In this document: positions 11,417 through 22,902 of the stretch, piece after piece
Position numbering within the stretch: position 1 is the first letter of the stretch
Layout of the letters: every line of letters begins with the position of its first letter
Assembly: GCF_042100115.1 (NCBI RefSeq)
Contig: NC_091278.1
Span: 1,302,001 to 1,366,000 of the forward strand
Direction: 5' to 3'
Origin: Alternaria dauci
Lineage: Eukaryota > Ascomycota > Dothideomycetes > Pleosporales > Pleosporaceae
Length of the DNA stretch: 64,000 bases
The notes under the pieces: generated by a model
The model's input: only the letters and a program-made list of their open reading frames with translations
Database searches by the model: none
Told to the model about the DNA's origin: nothing
Translations under genes and position numbers: made by a program

Positions 11417-13707
11417 ATGCGGTCTTTTGCCTTTGGCGCTTTCGTCTCCATAGTAGCGCCTGTTTTGGCCTGCGAAGGCCACCACAGCTGCTACGGACCG
11501 TTGAAAGACGATGTCGTCCTGACCAGAAACGTTCGACGCATGCAACCGGACGCGCAGAATGCGACTACAACACCCAAGGCGCCCCTGGAATGGGGCCAAG
11601 TCAATTTCCTGCACACAACGGACACGCATGGATGGCTCGAAGGCCACATCAAGGAACAGAATTATGGTGCGGACTGGGGTGACTACGTTAGCTTCACCAA
11701 GCACATGAAGCAGAAAGCTCGGAGTCTCGGTGTTGACTTGCTTCTTGTAGACACAGGGGTCAGTATCTACCATGATGCCCTGCAGACGAGCAGGACGACG
11801 CATGTGGTTGAGAAAGATGGCAGTTCCGCTGACATACGATAGGACCTCCACGACGGTGCAGGACTGAGTGATGCAACATCTCCCAATGGCAACATCACGA
11901 ACGCCATCTTCGAAAACATCGACTACGACTTGTTGACCATCGGGAACCACGAGCTTTATGTTACCGAGATCGCCTATGAAACCTTCAGCAACTTCTCCAA
12001 GGTCTACGGAGACAAGTATCTTACCAGCAATGTACAGATCATCAACCCAGCTACTGGCCAGTTTGAGTATATCGGATCTCGCTACCGTTACTTCACCACC
12101 GAGCAGGGTAAGTTGAATGTCTCTGAAAGTGGCTAAATGCTGATGTAGACAGGGCTCCGCATCATGGCTTTTGGTGTTCTCTTTGATTTCACTGGCAACA
12201 GCAACGTCTCCAAGGTCATCAAGGCAGCCGACATGGTGAAGCAGCCGTGGTTTCAACAAGCTGTGAACTACACGGAGCCGATTGATCTGTTCGTGATCAC
12301 TGGTCACAACCCGGTACGGACAAGCGTCTCTAGCAGCACGATGGGCACTGTCTTCAGGGCCATTCGTAGCGTAAGACCAGACGTGCCCATTCAAGCTTTC
12401 GGTGGACGCACGCACATCCGAGACTTTACCGTGTACGATAACAAAGCTACCGGACTTGAGTCTGGTAAGAGGATTTGGCGATTTTCGGTGTATTTATCTA
12501 ACATCACCTCAGGTCGTTACTGTGAAACCTTGGGTTGGCTTGCAATTTCCGGTGTCGAGTCGAAGACCTGCAAAGCGCAACACAAGCCCAAAGGTGTACC
12601 GAATCCTACTCGTAAAGCGGTGGTACTAGCGAGCACAGGAACTGCATCTGCCAGTGCCCATCTGCCCACATCTTCTTCAAACTCCACGATCCGCTACGCT
12701 CGGCGATACCTTGATTGGAATCGTAACACATTCGCTTACCATGCTGAGGGCAGTCAGCCCTATACCACATTCGACACATCTGCTGGCACCAGCATCAGTG
12801 CCGAGATTACTTCCGACCGAAGCAAGCTCAACCTGACCGATTTGTATGGGTATGTGTACTACCTATTATCATGCTCTCGGATATGTACTAAGACTTCAAT
12901 AGTTGCGCACCGGAGACATACTGCCAGTATTGCAAGCCTTTTCTGGCTGAAGGTAACCTCTTTGGACTACTGCAGACTGCATTGGCTACAGTCGTCGTGA
13001 ACGAAACGCGCAAGGACGTTCCAAGACTCATCATTATCAACACTGGATCTGTTCGCTTTGACCTTGCCAAGGGTCCCTTCACTTACGACGACTCCTTCAT
13101 CGTATCTCCATTCGATGATGCCTTCCAGTTCATCCCCGATGTACCCTACGAGCAGGCTTCGCAGGTGATCGATATACTCAACGCTGGTGCCTTTCAGAAG
13201 AAGAAGAAGCGGGATCTTGAGACTGCCGACTTTGGCTTCAGTCCCATTCTCGCAGACCGAGACACCTGCCTTGATCCGCCACTCACTCACCACTACGAAG
13301 GATTGACGCGCCGATCGAAGCAAGGTGGACGTCTTATCCGCCGTCAATCTACTGCTCCTAGCCCAGGTTACACAACAAAAGATGACTTCGGTACCGATGG
13401 AGATGATACGACACACTCGACTATCCCAGACTACTCGCAACCCAACGATCTTCAGGCGAACGCCTCTTTCCCGCTTGACGGATCCATGCCAAAGACCGTT
13501 GATCTCGTGTTCTTGGATTTCATTGCCAGCTACATTGTCAACGCTCTCAATCAGCCCGATGTTGGCGGAGACTTCTCGCTCAGTCAGGTATCGTACTACA
13601 TGGACAAGAGCTTTACCACCAACAGCTACCTACCGGCCTATGCTAAGATTGCTTGGCAGGCAAATGTGCCAAATTGCCCAGTCGGAGAGGGAATCGGTGC
13701 CTCGTAA
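11417..13707 (+). CDS. Secreted calcineurin-like phosphoesterase / 5'-nucleotidase-family protein
   Basis: Predicted extracellular or vacuolar metallophosphoesterase resembling fungal YHR202W-type proteins. Five exons join in frame: 11417-11758, 11843-12107, 12153-12464, 12513-12849 and 12903-13707 (686 residues). The first donor is the weaker GTCAGT but is required to rebuild VDTG-DLHDGAG. A signal peptide is present ([18 protein letters not shown]). Metal-site motifs in order are TTDTHGW (D-x-H), DTGDLHDG (GD), TIGNHE (GNHE), VITGHNP (GH) and a final FGGRTHIRD. In the last motif the family usually has GGH-x-H, so an Arg (codon CGC) replaces an expected metal-ligand His. The C-terminal nucleotidase-like domain includes [15 protein letters not shown] and [14 protein letters not shown] Lys/Arg run (KKKKR) near residue 520 could be a processing site. 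Substrate unknown. Confidence 0.85.
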
Positions 13708-14838
13708 AGTGCAGAGTACTGCTTGAGGTGTTACTGCGCTTGTACCACAATGTCTGGAGTGTGGACTGTGAGTAGGTCGCCAGTATGGAATAGCTACAGC
13801 AATGTCAAACCAGCGCTTTCGCACATGTTACAAGATCCAACGTCGACACATGCTTCTCCCAAGACAAAGAGGAGGTCAAACAAACTACCCAGAGTCTGTG
13901 CCACTACCCTTGGGGCTTTTTCGGACTCATGACACGAACCTTTCGATCCTTTTGTGGGACAACCACTCGCCATTAATGAGAAAAAGTCAAACTGCAAGGC
14001 GACGAGCTCCTTCGTGCCATGCGCTTTACTTCTCTGAATGTACTCCAATATGACATTCGGCATGAGCCGAGATTCGCGAATCCTCCACCAATAGACAAAA
14101 GGCCCTTTCAAACTGCCGAAAGAACCGAACTCACCCATTTCTAGATATCATCAGGAATCCCTCAGGGGTTTTGGCTGCAAAAGACAAAAAGAAGGCTAGC
14201 GTGACGCGCCAAGGACGCCAGCACGGTTTACCCGCCTCGATAAGGACCTGAGGCAAACAGAACCCTTTCTCTCACACTGACCGTTTGAGAGCCCATTCCG
14301 TACTAATGCCCCGCTGTCTTATAGCCAAACGGACGTATGGCAGCTGTAGCGCATGCGGCGTGCGCCACACACACGGCAGACTAAGCCCGACACGTGAATA
14401 TGCGACGTGAACCACGGGCCGAGGAGCTCAGGTGGTGCAGCCTTTCTCTACGAAAGCAACCTGCCCACGGCAAAAACGCAGGTACCGTGTCTGACTTCCA
14501 CAGCAGGCTGAAGCAGGCGTTGCTTGGCTGTGCTGTCGGTGCAATGAGTCGAGGTCGATAATATGGTTAGTATCGTCCGATCTTCGTAGGGGTAGGTATC
14601 TTCCGTTTCCCTCTTTGTGGATTCTCTTCACGGGTCTGCTCATATATAATCTTCGTTTACACTCGCTGGCGAGGGTTTGAAGTTCGGTATACGCTCTCTT
14701 ACTGCCGTTCGTTTCGTTGCATCTTTTAATTCTCATCTTGCCGTTTGTGCGCTGCTTCGGCGTCATTTCCTGCATATATCTTTCCAGATCACAGACATTC
14801 TTTTTACTCTTTATTTGACGGGTGATTACGCGCGCGAT
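13708..14838. other. Intergenic region with promoter of the GPI-protein gene
   Basis: No supported gene. Between the phosphoesterase stop and the next start codon only short overlapping frames occur. The segment just before 14839 is pyrimidine-rich with many TTT/CTT runs, as in fungal core promoters and 5' UTRs. Confidence 0.5.
14642..14649 (+). promoter_or_regulatory. TATA-like box of the GPI-protein gene
   Basis: ATATATAA lies about 190 bp upstream of the start codon at 14839 and is followed by a pyrimidine-rich stretch. Position and sequence fit a fungal TATA element; there is no experimental support. Confidence 0.4.
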
Positions 14839-17129
14839 ATGCACTTTTCTAGCCTTCGTGGCACTTTGGTAGTCTTCCTAATCGCATACTTCAACACGGA
14901 TGTTGCAGCGATCTCGGGAGATGATCTCGAGACGCACCGGCTGCTGCGAGCGGCTACGAAACGATCAGACCTCTACAAGAGAGGCGTGAGGATCACGAAG
15001 AGATTCGAGACTGAACTGGCTTATGTCGAGAGTATGCTAGAGTTGCTGCGTCCACTCACTATACCGCTAACAGTGCGCTAGATGAGAACGTCTGGAACGA
15101 CGAGTCTACATTTGCTTCACAGGTTAAAGTCAGCTCGCAGAAGCCGCTGCTCAACTTGGAAGAGCATGAACACCATCTGCAAGATGTACAGTGCGTCGAC
15201 GATACGATGAAGCTGCACTTTGTGGATACTTCCTCTGCACGAGATGCTCGATCGGCTTGTCATGGGGGCCTGATCATCACGTCGCACGAGAGCTGCAACG
15301 AAGAAGGCGAACGAGCGGTATATCGGTAAGCTTCCTATATGTGTCCCAAGGACTTTACCTGACGACTCAAGGGTAAATGATGTCTCTTTCGCCAAGGATG
15401 GAGAAGCCCTCGAGCTATCCGTCTCGAAGACGACTTGGCAAGCAGCATTTGACTACGTGGACATCTCCTTTGGCCACACTACCGAAGACCATGTATACCG
15501 CCGCCATTCCGACTTCACGAGGCTCCGCCACAAGCGACAGAGTAGAGTCAACATACCGGCAGACACTCCTGACGATGTCAACACTGTTACCTTTGATCTA
15601 GGCTCAGAGCTTCTCAATACTACGTTTGGCATTGAATCCTTCTTGTCAGCAATTTCTGGCGCCATCCCGGTGCCCCATGTACCTTTGCCGATTGAGATTG
15701 GATGTAAGAGGTGTACGACAAGTGGACAGATCGCCCTCACACAGGGCGCCTTCAAAATTGATGCTTCACAAATTGATCTAATTCCGGACATCTTCCAAGG
15801 CGGCGATGATGGGAAGGAAATCACGAGTGTCATCACGGGTGGCTTCGTCGAACTTGTGGCTACTGGTGTTGGTGCGCGAATGGAGTTGTTTGCCAGACCA
15901 GTCAGCTCTGGTGGATTTGAGATCGCCTTGTTCCAGGTTCCAATTGCTGGTTTCGTGATTCCCGGCATTGGCAAGGCTGGAGCTGTCTTTGAGCCAAGGA
16001 TTGCGTTCGACTTTGAGATTAGCGGTACACTCGAAGTCAACTACGGGCTTGAAGTCACGGTATGTGTGGTTTTCTGAATACACGTGGACATTTGGTACTG
16101 ACATTATCAGGTACCGGATGGTTCCAGCCTCCGAGTGGAACTTGCAGATCTCGCCAGCAGCCGTCTTACTGGTTTCCAGGAATCTAGACTCACTCCTTTA
16201 CCCGTCGAAGTCAACGTGACCGACGCAGAGATTCTACTTGGTCTCGCCTTTATACCCTCCATACCGATTGGTTTTGAATTCCTAGATCAGCTCACGGGTG
16301 AAATAACACCTTCTTTGCAATTGCCCCGTCTAGACGCGAAGCTATCGAGCAACATTGTCGAGAACTGCGGTAGTGGCAGTAACAACACTTATCCAGGTGT
16401 GCCATATGCGAACCACTCAGCGGAACTATCGCCCGAACTCCTGAGGCTAGGCCCTCTGGCCTTGGTGGAAGCAAACATCTCTCTTGCGATCGACATCGCT
16501 CTGGACGTTTCCTTGCCAGTCCTTCCACCACCGTTCAATGCAGTTGGCATCGAAGAGAACATTTTCACGGCAACCTTTCCTTTGCTATCGTCTTGTGCAT
16601 CGCCTGATGATGCTTTCAACAACGCTACAGGTGTCTTGGTCCCTCCACCAGTGGCGAGCAACACCCTCGCGGCACCGGGGCTGAACGCTACCATGGGAAT
16701 GGCGCGTGCTGGTAATACAGCGACACGTGCCAGTGCAGAGGCCGCGGCTCCGACTCTTTCGCCAGACATCACCTTCGTATTCGCTAGCGATGTGGTGTCT
16801 CCAACTTCAGAGTTGATTGCTACTTCGACGCCGATCAGTATTACCTTATCGGAAACCTCTCTCGTAAGCACTATGTCGACGCTGATGAGTAGGATGTGGT
16901 CTGTAACTTCTCTCGCGGACACCACTTCGACACCAGTAAGCTATACTGCGTACACGTCTTCGCTGAACGCTACTTCTACAATGGAGAGCGAGACGGTTTC
17001 TACGCCCTGCACTTCCTCGTTGCTATACTCTACCTCAACGGTCGCGAGCGAGATATCCTCTACTCGCAGTTCTTCCTTATTGTACCCCACCTCGGCAGTG
17101 GTGAGCGAGACAATTTCCACTCCTTGCTC

Positions 17130-17161
<32 letters not shown>

Positions 17162-17883
17162 CTTCTTTGTACCCCACCTCGACGATGGTGAGCGAGAAAA
17201 CCTCTACTACGTGTACAACTTCCTTGAACTCCACTTCGACACTAATCGACTACACTGTGTCTGCGACGCCATCATCGGCAACTACTATATCGACAGCGGC
17301 CTATGGTTACGCGACATCGTCGACTCCTTCGCTGAACACTACGACGGTACTATATGACAGCCCTTCAACAAGTTTTACCACGAGAACAACTTACGTCACT
17401 GTGACTCCATCGTCAGTAGCGACATCGACCTCTTGTTCTCTTGGATCAACCCTGACGATGAGTAACTCGACATTTTCCGCGTCGCAATATGCCACTGTGG
17501 TCCCGGATTATTTGGCAGAAACATCGGTTAGATCCGCATCGCCGACTTCATCTCCACGCCCATCCTCAGCATTCATTCCTGCTTATAACACATCGAGTCC
17601 GGCGATTCCAGTCCTTTCGCCTTATTCACCCGCAGCTTCGTTTACACCAGTGGTATCCGCACAGCCCGTCGTACCTGAGGATTTGCCTCCACCAGCACCG
17701 GTAGTCACCATGACGGTTGGGTTCCTAGTCCCAAGCAATGGCAGCGCCGTACCCGTACAGCAGACGGGCCTCCCGGAGTTTACTGGGGCTGCGACAAGAG
17801 TCGTGTCTGTATCCATGACAAAGGTCATGCTGGGGTGGTTGGTCGGTGTAGTCGGCTTTTGTGCTATGGTACCACTTTTCTAA
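14839..17883 (+). CDS. Large secreted Ser/Thr-rich protein with GPI-anchor-type C-terminus
   Basis: Four exons join in frame: 14839-15031, 15082-15325, 15372-16059 and 16111-17883, giving 965 residues. The N-terminus is a signal peptide (MHFSSLRGTLVVFLIAYFNTDVAA). Residues about 190-560 form a beta-rich globular region with alternating hydrophobics, Cys pairs (GCKRCTTSG) and repeated IPLP/PVPHVP-like turns. I recognise this as a type common in fungal hypothetical proteins but cannot name the family with certainty. From about residue 620 the protein becomes a Ser/Thr-rich stalk with degenerate 20-25-residue repeats (ST-x-SE-x-STPCSTSSLLYPTS type) and a poly-Ser run. The final hydrophobic segment, MLGWLVGVVGFCAMVPLF, fits a GPI attachment signal. 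A cell-wall or plasma-membrane surface protein is likely; function unknown. Confidence 0.8.
16951..17265 (+). repeat. In-frame degenerate Ser/Thr tandem repeats with (CTT)n microsatellite
   Basis: About four imperfect repeats of roughly 60-75 bp encode SLLYPTSxxxSExxSTPC-like units in the stalk of the GPI-type protein. At 17132-17167 about twelve CTT/TTC units encode poly-Ser. Slippage here would lengthen or shorten the stalk in steps of one residue without breaking the frame. Confidence 0.7.
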
Positions 17884-19379
17884 TCTCAGTTTTTTTCAAT
17901 TTGTCAAACATATACTCTTGTTTGGCTCACCCGCCATCCTGGTGCTGTGTGTTCATCTTGTAGCTAGGACACCATATCTAGCCTGTACATATCTACGTCG
18001 GCGAGAGCTGAGTATATGTCAGCTTGTAGGGTGTTATTTCATCAATCACTTCTAGAGTGATATCCGCTTATCTAGAAACTATTCAGGCCTTCTTTCAATT
18101 GCTCTGCATCCGAAATATCAACAGAGAACCAACGTACCTCTCCACTCGTACATGACCAAGTGATAGGATGCGGGATTTGTTGTCGCAAGCGAGTCGGCCT
18201 CTACCACGAGAGAAGCAAACAGTTAGGTGACGAGATGCACGTTATCGCGATCGGATACAGCGTGAAGCATTTATTCAACCACGAGGCCACTTGGAGACCC
18301 CTGGTGATACACAGAGATTACGCCATGCGTGATACCGCCTTCGAAGAGCTTAGGTAGGTGTACCTCGGCTGCAATGAAAGCTTTGTTGACTCTTGCACAT
18401 GGCCTAAAGGCCGTGTCTATGGGTACAGTCAAGTGATGCCGTAAGTTTTTTTGAGAGCGATGGCAGCTTGGGTCTTTGAGACTTGACGGCGGGTCCATCA
18501 GGTCGGCGCTCACAGCGTTGTAATCGTGGCCGTGATGTTGTGAGAAGAGTGACGGTTTGCCCACCCCTGCCGGCTGTCGAGCACGGGCACTGACATCGTC
18601 ACCGGTCCGCTCCCGACGCGCTCCATTCTCCTGCATTCCTCTGCCATCTTCTCCACCTGGCCCCCACGATACCAAAATCTAGATTCTCTAGCCTTCAGTA
18701 CCCCAGCTCCACATACTGGCATACATCATTACACGAAGCGAATCCTGGTTGTCGACTTCAGAAATGACGACTGTTTGCGATGCTCCGCAGGGGCTGTGTG
18801 GCTGCACGCCCCTCAGCTGCTGCGCACCCGTTCACCACCACGATCAGCGACAGGGGCTCAGCAGCACACTCTTTGCTCCCAAGGTCTAGATTTCCGTGCG
18901 ACAAACTCCAGATGACGTCGGTCGAGGCTTTGGAGATAGTGAGGATGTGGGAGACAGCTGCTATGCTGCTACCAGCTCGCACCCTACAGGCTGCAGACGG
19001 TTGGAAGGCGCGTCTAAAGGTCCAGACCGCCATCGCCGTGTCTCCTGTCCTTGGTTGTGACGCAGTTGTGGTGTGTTCAAGGTCGATCAGGCTCACTGCG
19101 CGCAAGGCACCTGTTGTAGGGTGCGCTTGTTGTGCAAAAGAAGGCGAGATGGAACGTGTGGAGATTCTTTGATCGCGATGAGGCAGATCTAGACTGTCCA
19201 AACATGCTTACGTCGTCGAAGAGGTTTGTCGACACGAAGCGTCGCATCGCATCGCTCAGAGGATATAAAGGTCATCGCTCGACAGATACACTGATCCAGA
19301 GCAGGTCGAGACTGTGGATAGAACCATTGTGTATTCAAAGCCTCACCACACCACCAACTACCTATTCCCTGACTTCGAC
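17884..19379. other. Intergenic region, no supported gene
   Basis: Two overlapping frames of 130 and 147 codons on opposite strands around 18.76-19.2 kb have no recognisable domain, signal peptide or convincing start, and I do not call them. The right end holds a TATA-like box and likely 5' UTR of the next hypothetical gene. Confidence 0.45.
19262..19269 (+). promoter_or_regulatory. TATA-like box upstream of the hypothetical gene at 19380
   Basis: GATATAAA lies about 115 bp before the ATG at 19380, a normal distance for a fungal TATA element. The intervening sequence has no ATG in the coding frame and reads as a plausible 5' UTR. Confidence 0.35.
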
Positions 19380-19991
19380 ATGCGCAAACCTAAACATCTG
19401 CCCTCTTCAGCGACCGCGCTCGGCACCCAAAACAACCCGAGCATACCTCCAAACGCCAAACTCGATATTGCTACGACAGCCCAAAGCAAGCCCGAGCGTC
19501 GCACGAAGAGGTATCGCGCAATCGAGCGTCCTGACGGCATCATCGTCGAACGTCCCCGATATCGACCTGCAGGCTCATCGCAGAAGCCAACAATCAAGTT
19601 CAAACAGAAGCCGGTCCCTTCAAACTACAATGGCACGCAGCGCAAATCTCCGGAAAAACCAAGGTCGAGCGATACAGGATACGACCTTGTGGGCATGGGC
19701 ACGTCTTTCTGTATCGTGTCTACGGATAATATCGGCAGTGACGTCTTGGTCGGGCTTCTAGGAAGAGGCAGAGCAGGATACAACGAAGAGGCTACATGCG
19801 AGAATGCAAGTGTTCATGTAGTCGCAGGTAGAATTGAGGAGCAGCTCTGCCACGGATCTACACCGATGGCCCGGTTCCTAAGCGAGGAAGGGCCTTGGAG
19901 TTCTTTTTCTCTCGAACAAGTGCCAAAAGAGCTTTTGAGATCTTACACACCTCCAGCATCAGAAGCGTCCAAGGGTACTGCTGTTGGGTGA
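19380..19991 (+). CDS. Hypothetical protein, 203 residues
   Basis: I do not recognise this product. The frame starts at the first ATG after a TATA-like box and runs 203 codons. The first half is basic and Pro/Lys/Arg-rich, with KPERRTKRYRAIERPDG and RPRYRPAG, and looks disordered. The second half is more mixed (GYDLVGMGTSFCIVSTDNIG). There is no signal peptide or transmembrane segment. The C-terminal half could contain an unrecognised intron, since GTGGGC and similar weak donors occur, so the 3' half is less certain than the start. A nuclear or nucleic-acid-associated role would be only a guess from basic composition. Confidence 0.4.
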   Translation: MRKPKHLPSSATALGTQNNPSIPPNAKLDIATTAQSKPERRTKRYRAIERPDGIIVERPRYRPAGSSQKPTIKFKQKPVPSNYNGTQRKSPEKPRSSDTGYDLVGMGTSFCIVSTDNIGSDVLVGLLGRGRAGYNEEATCENASVHVVAGRIEEQLCHGSTPMARFLSEEGPWSSFSLEQVPKELLRSYTPPASEASKGTAVG

Positions 19992-20661
19992 GCTTCGGCA
20001 CTTTGCTGCATCTGATTGTACCGAAGTCCTCTAATTCTTGTCAATGCACGCCCCAAGAAACGCCCCTGAGCAAGTTGCGCGTGTTATGAATCAAGTCCAC
20101 TACTGGCAGTCCTGCTGTTGCATTATGCTCGGACAACTACAATCACCATCCATGTGCCTAACCCACAGCGGCTATTTGGGGGCCAAAACAATGAGAGAGA
20201 TGTTCGCAGGACGAGCCTGGGAAGCCAAGCTGCGGCTGCAAACGATCTGCGTTCTGTAAGACAACGCCCGTAGTAGTGCAACTACGTACATATCGATAAC
20301 TCTACTGGCCAACATCCACATTTGCCGTCGCAATAAACCTGCTCGACATTGGGACACTTTGCGATCATGCCCGTCCCAGCATTGAGATGACATGAAGCGC
20401 CATGCCATAGTCCGTTCTGCGACTCTGGCAGGCCTGAAATACGCCACAAGACGCTCGCAGCCGCAGTGGTGATGACGGCATAGCTCCACAGGTGGTGGCA
20501 TTGGCGTCCGCATCTGGGCTACTAGCTCTGCAGTGAGCCGTTCTCCGCTTGTCTCACGACTGCTTGTGCTATTTATCTAGGCTCGCCCGCCATCTGCATG
20601 GTGGGCGGGCCTGAACTGCGATACTACCGTCTAATCGCTGGTGGCAGTTCAACCTAGCAAA
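19992..20661. other. Intergenic region upstream of the P450 gene
   Basis: No supported gene. Short open frames on both strands are unremarkable. The right end should contain the P450 promoter; an AT-rich box (CTATTTATCT) lies about 90 bp before the start codon. Confidence 0.45.
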
Positions 20662-22310
20662 ATGGCGCTTTTCGATGTGCTCAACCAATTCGCAGACACT
20701 AAAACAATCCTTCTTTGCTTGGTAGTCGTACTGGCCCTCACAATATGCGCTACTGCCTCGCTACCCTACTCGCATCGCATACCTGCAGATGCGCCGCCTC
20801 AAGTCAGCGATGATCTCCCCGTTGTTGGAGCTCTTGGCTTCTGGACTCAACGGTGGAACTGGTGGAGCCAGCGACGTGACCAGTCCAAAACTGGTACTTT
20901 CTCCTTCCATGTGGGACCGAACATGGTCGTCGCGCTCTCTGGAGACAAGGGACGTCAAGTGTTTTTCGAGTCGAAAGATTTGGGCTTTACTGAGGGCTGT
21001 AAGTGTCCCTGCACCAGCTACATGTGAGGCATGCACTGACTACCTACAACACATTCAGACTCTGTCCTATTCGGTGCCACGCCTAAATCAACCAAGGACA
21101 TTACTGAAGAAGACAAGAATCTTGGTTTCGATGCCTGGTTTCAACGTCGCCTTACCTACCTACTGAAGCACGAGCAATTCCGCCGCAGGCTGCCTGTTCT
21201 TATATCCGACACAAAGGAAGCCCTAGAAGCCATCAAGAACGATGTCAGCGGCCGTACGAATCCCTTTGAGAGCCTTTATCGTATCATATTCCGCCTCACT
21301 ATTCGCATGGTAGGTCCTACTGAGATCGCCGAGGATCCGAACAAGCTGGAAGATGCCTTGAAGATGTTCGAGTTGATTGATAGAAGCTCGACCGCTACGT
21401 CGGTGATCTTTCCAAAACTACCCTCACCATCTATCATCCAACGGACATATGCGGGCGCGCGACTTTACATGATGATCGACAATATCATCAAAAAGCGCGC
21501 GGCGAGTGACGAGAAACATGAGGATGCTCTACAACACATGCTCGATCAAGGCGACCGTGCTGTGAGGATCGTCGAGTTCATTGTTGGAGCGTTGTTCGCC
21601 GGGCTGATCAATAGCGGTATCAACGCAGGCTGGGTAAGTGGATCCAGATGTGCATACTGTATAGACGTGAGAAGACTGAGCTTGGTTAGGTAATCTGCTA
21701 TCTTGCGACCTCGCCCGACTGGCTCGCCAAAGCGAAGGATGAGATCTGCAGCACTGCGGCGAGGTATGCCAAGGATCCTAACGCACCCTTGCGCGATCAG
21801 CTCGACGACGTACCTATAGAAGCGTGGGAGGCGGAATTTCCGATCATAGACTTGTGTCTCCGCGATTCTTTGCGACTGAACCTTCTCGGTACCGCCTTCA
21901 GGCAGAACATCAGCGATAGAGGCATACCCACTGGCAATGGCAATGAAGTCATCCCCCCTGGTGCATTCGTTACTTATGCCACGGGAGACATCCATCTCAA
22001 CCCAGATGTCTATACTGATCCTCACAAGTGGGATCCTGCTCGATACCTACCAGAGCGCGCAGAGGACAAGAAGAAGGCGGCACATGGCTTTATCGGTTGG
22101 GGATCAGGACGACATCCCTGCCTGGGCATGCGCTTCGCCAAGTTGGAGCAGAACATTATCACCGCCTACTTCATCGCGACGTTTGACTTCACGCTTGAAG
22201 ACGAGAGCGGCAAACAACTTCATGTCGCCCCTTTGGTTGACCACAATCGGCACTCAGCTCACAAACCGGCCAAATTGCAGTTCCTCAGGGTCAAAGCGAG
22301 GGAAGAATAG
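20662..22310 (+). CDS. Cytochrome P450 monooxygenase, membrane-anchored
   Basis: Heme-thiolate monooxygenase, probably in the ER membrane (family knowledge). Three exons join in frame: 20662-20998, 21059-21633 and 21690-22310, giving 510 residues. The N-terminus has one hydrophobic anchor (about residues 14-34, TILLCLVVVLALTICATAS), followed by a Pro-containing hinge. The heme-binding loop GWGSGRHPCLGMRFAKLE gives the Cys ligand; the residue seven before the Cys is Trp rather than the usual Phe. The K-helix motif reads DSLR (in LCLRDSLRLN) instead of E-x-x-R. The I-helix centre is AGLINS, lacking the common acid-Thr pair. The PERF-like region is WDPARYLPER. The pattern resembles fungal P450s distantly related to CYP51/CYP7-type enzymes; substrate unknown. 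No biosynthetic cluster partners are adjacent. Confidence 0.92.
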
Positions 22311-22902
22311 ATGATCTCCTCTCAGACGTCCGCATGAATACACATCCAGCAACAGTCATGCTTCCTGTTGCCAAAACTTGGAGTGAATGGAGGCCGCTTT
22401 TCACATTCGAGATGAACTTGTTGGCATGTTGCAGAATCTTGAAGGCATCACGTGAAAACCGAAGTTCAATACTCAATAGTGCGTATGTAGCTATGACTTC
22501 TCTTCTTATCAGCGTGCGCATCAAAGGCAAGAACTCTGGAAGGAGTCACCTGCTTCAAGAATAGCGTCTTGGCGCGACGTGTCACACCTACCCACCTCAG
22601 TCAACGAGCAGCCGCCAGGGACTATGATGCACCACCAACACTTCTTCTGTGCTCTGAACTGCAGTATTAAGTCCGCTTCTTACGATCTGGCGAGGCTCTT
22701 CAGGTAATTACCCCACCATATTCACTCATTACGTCACCAACCCATTGATCACATGCAGGTACCGCGATTGCCGCAGTCGTGACAGGTCCTAGTACGCACA
22801 AAGCACAAATGAGCGTGTACCAAATTCACGAGAAGTCCACCACAACAACTGGCGTCTAAACTCAACCGTCCAAGTTACATATCACACCCAGTCCACATCG
22901 CA
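22311..22902. other. Intergenic region between the P450 and the first F-box gene
   Basis: No supported gene. Contains the P450 3' side and the promoter of the F-box gene. No repeat or RNA gene recognised. Confidence 0.45.

Noticed and set aside
18758..19201. Overlapping 130-codon (plus) and 147-codon (minus) frames
   Set aside because: They overlap on opposite strands with Ala/Arg/Ser-rich composition typical of chance frames in GC-rich DNA, no motif and no convincing start context.
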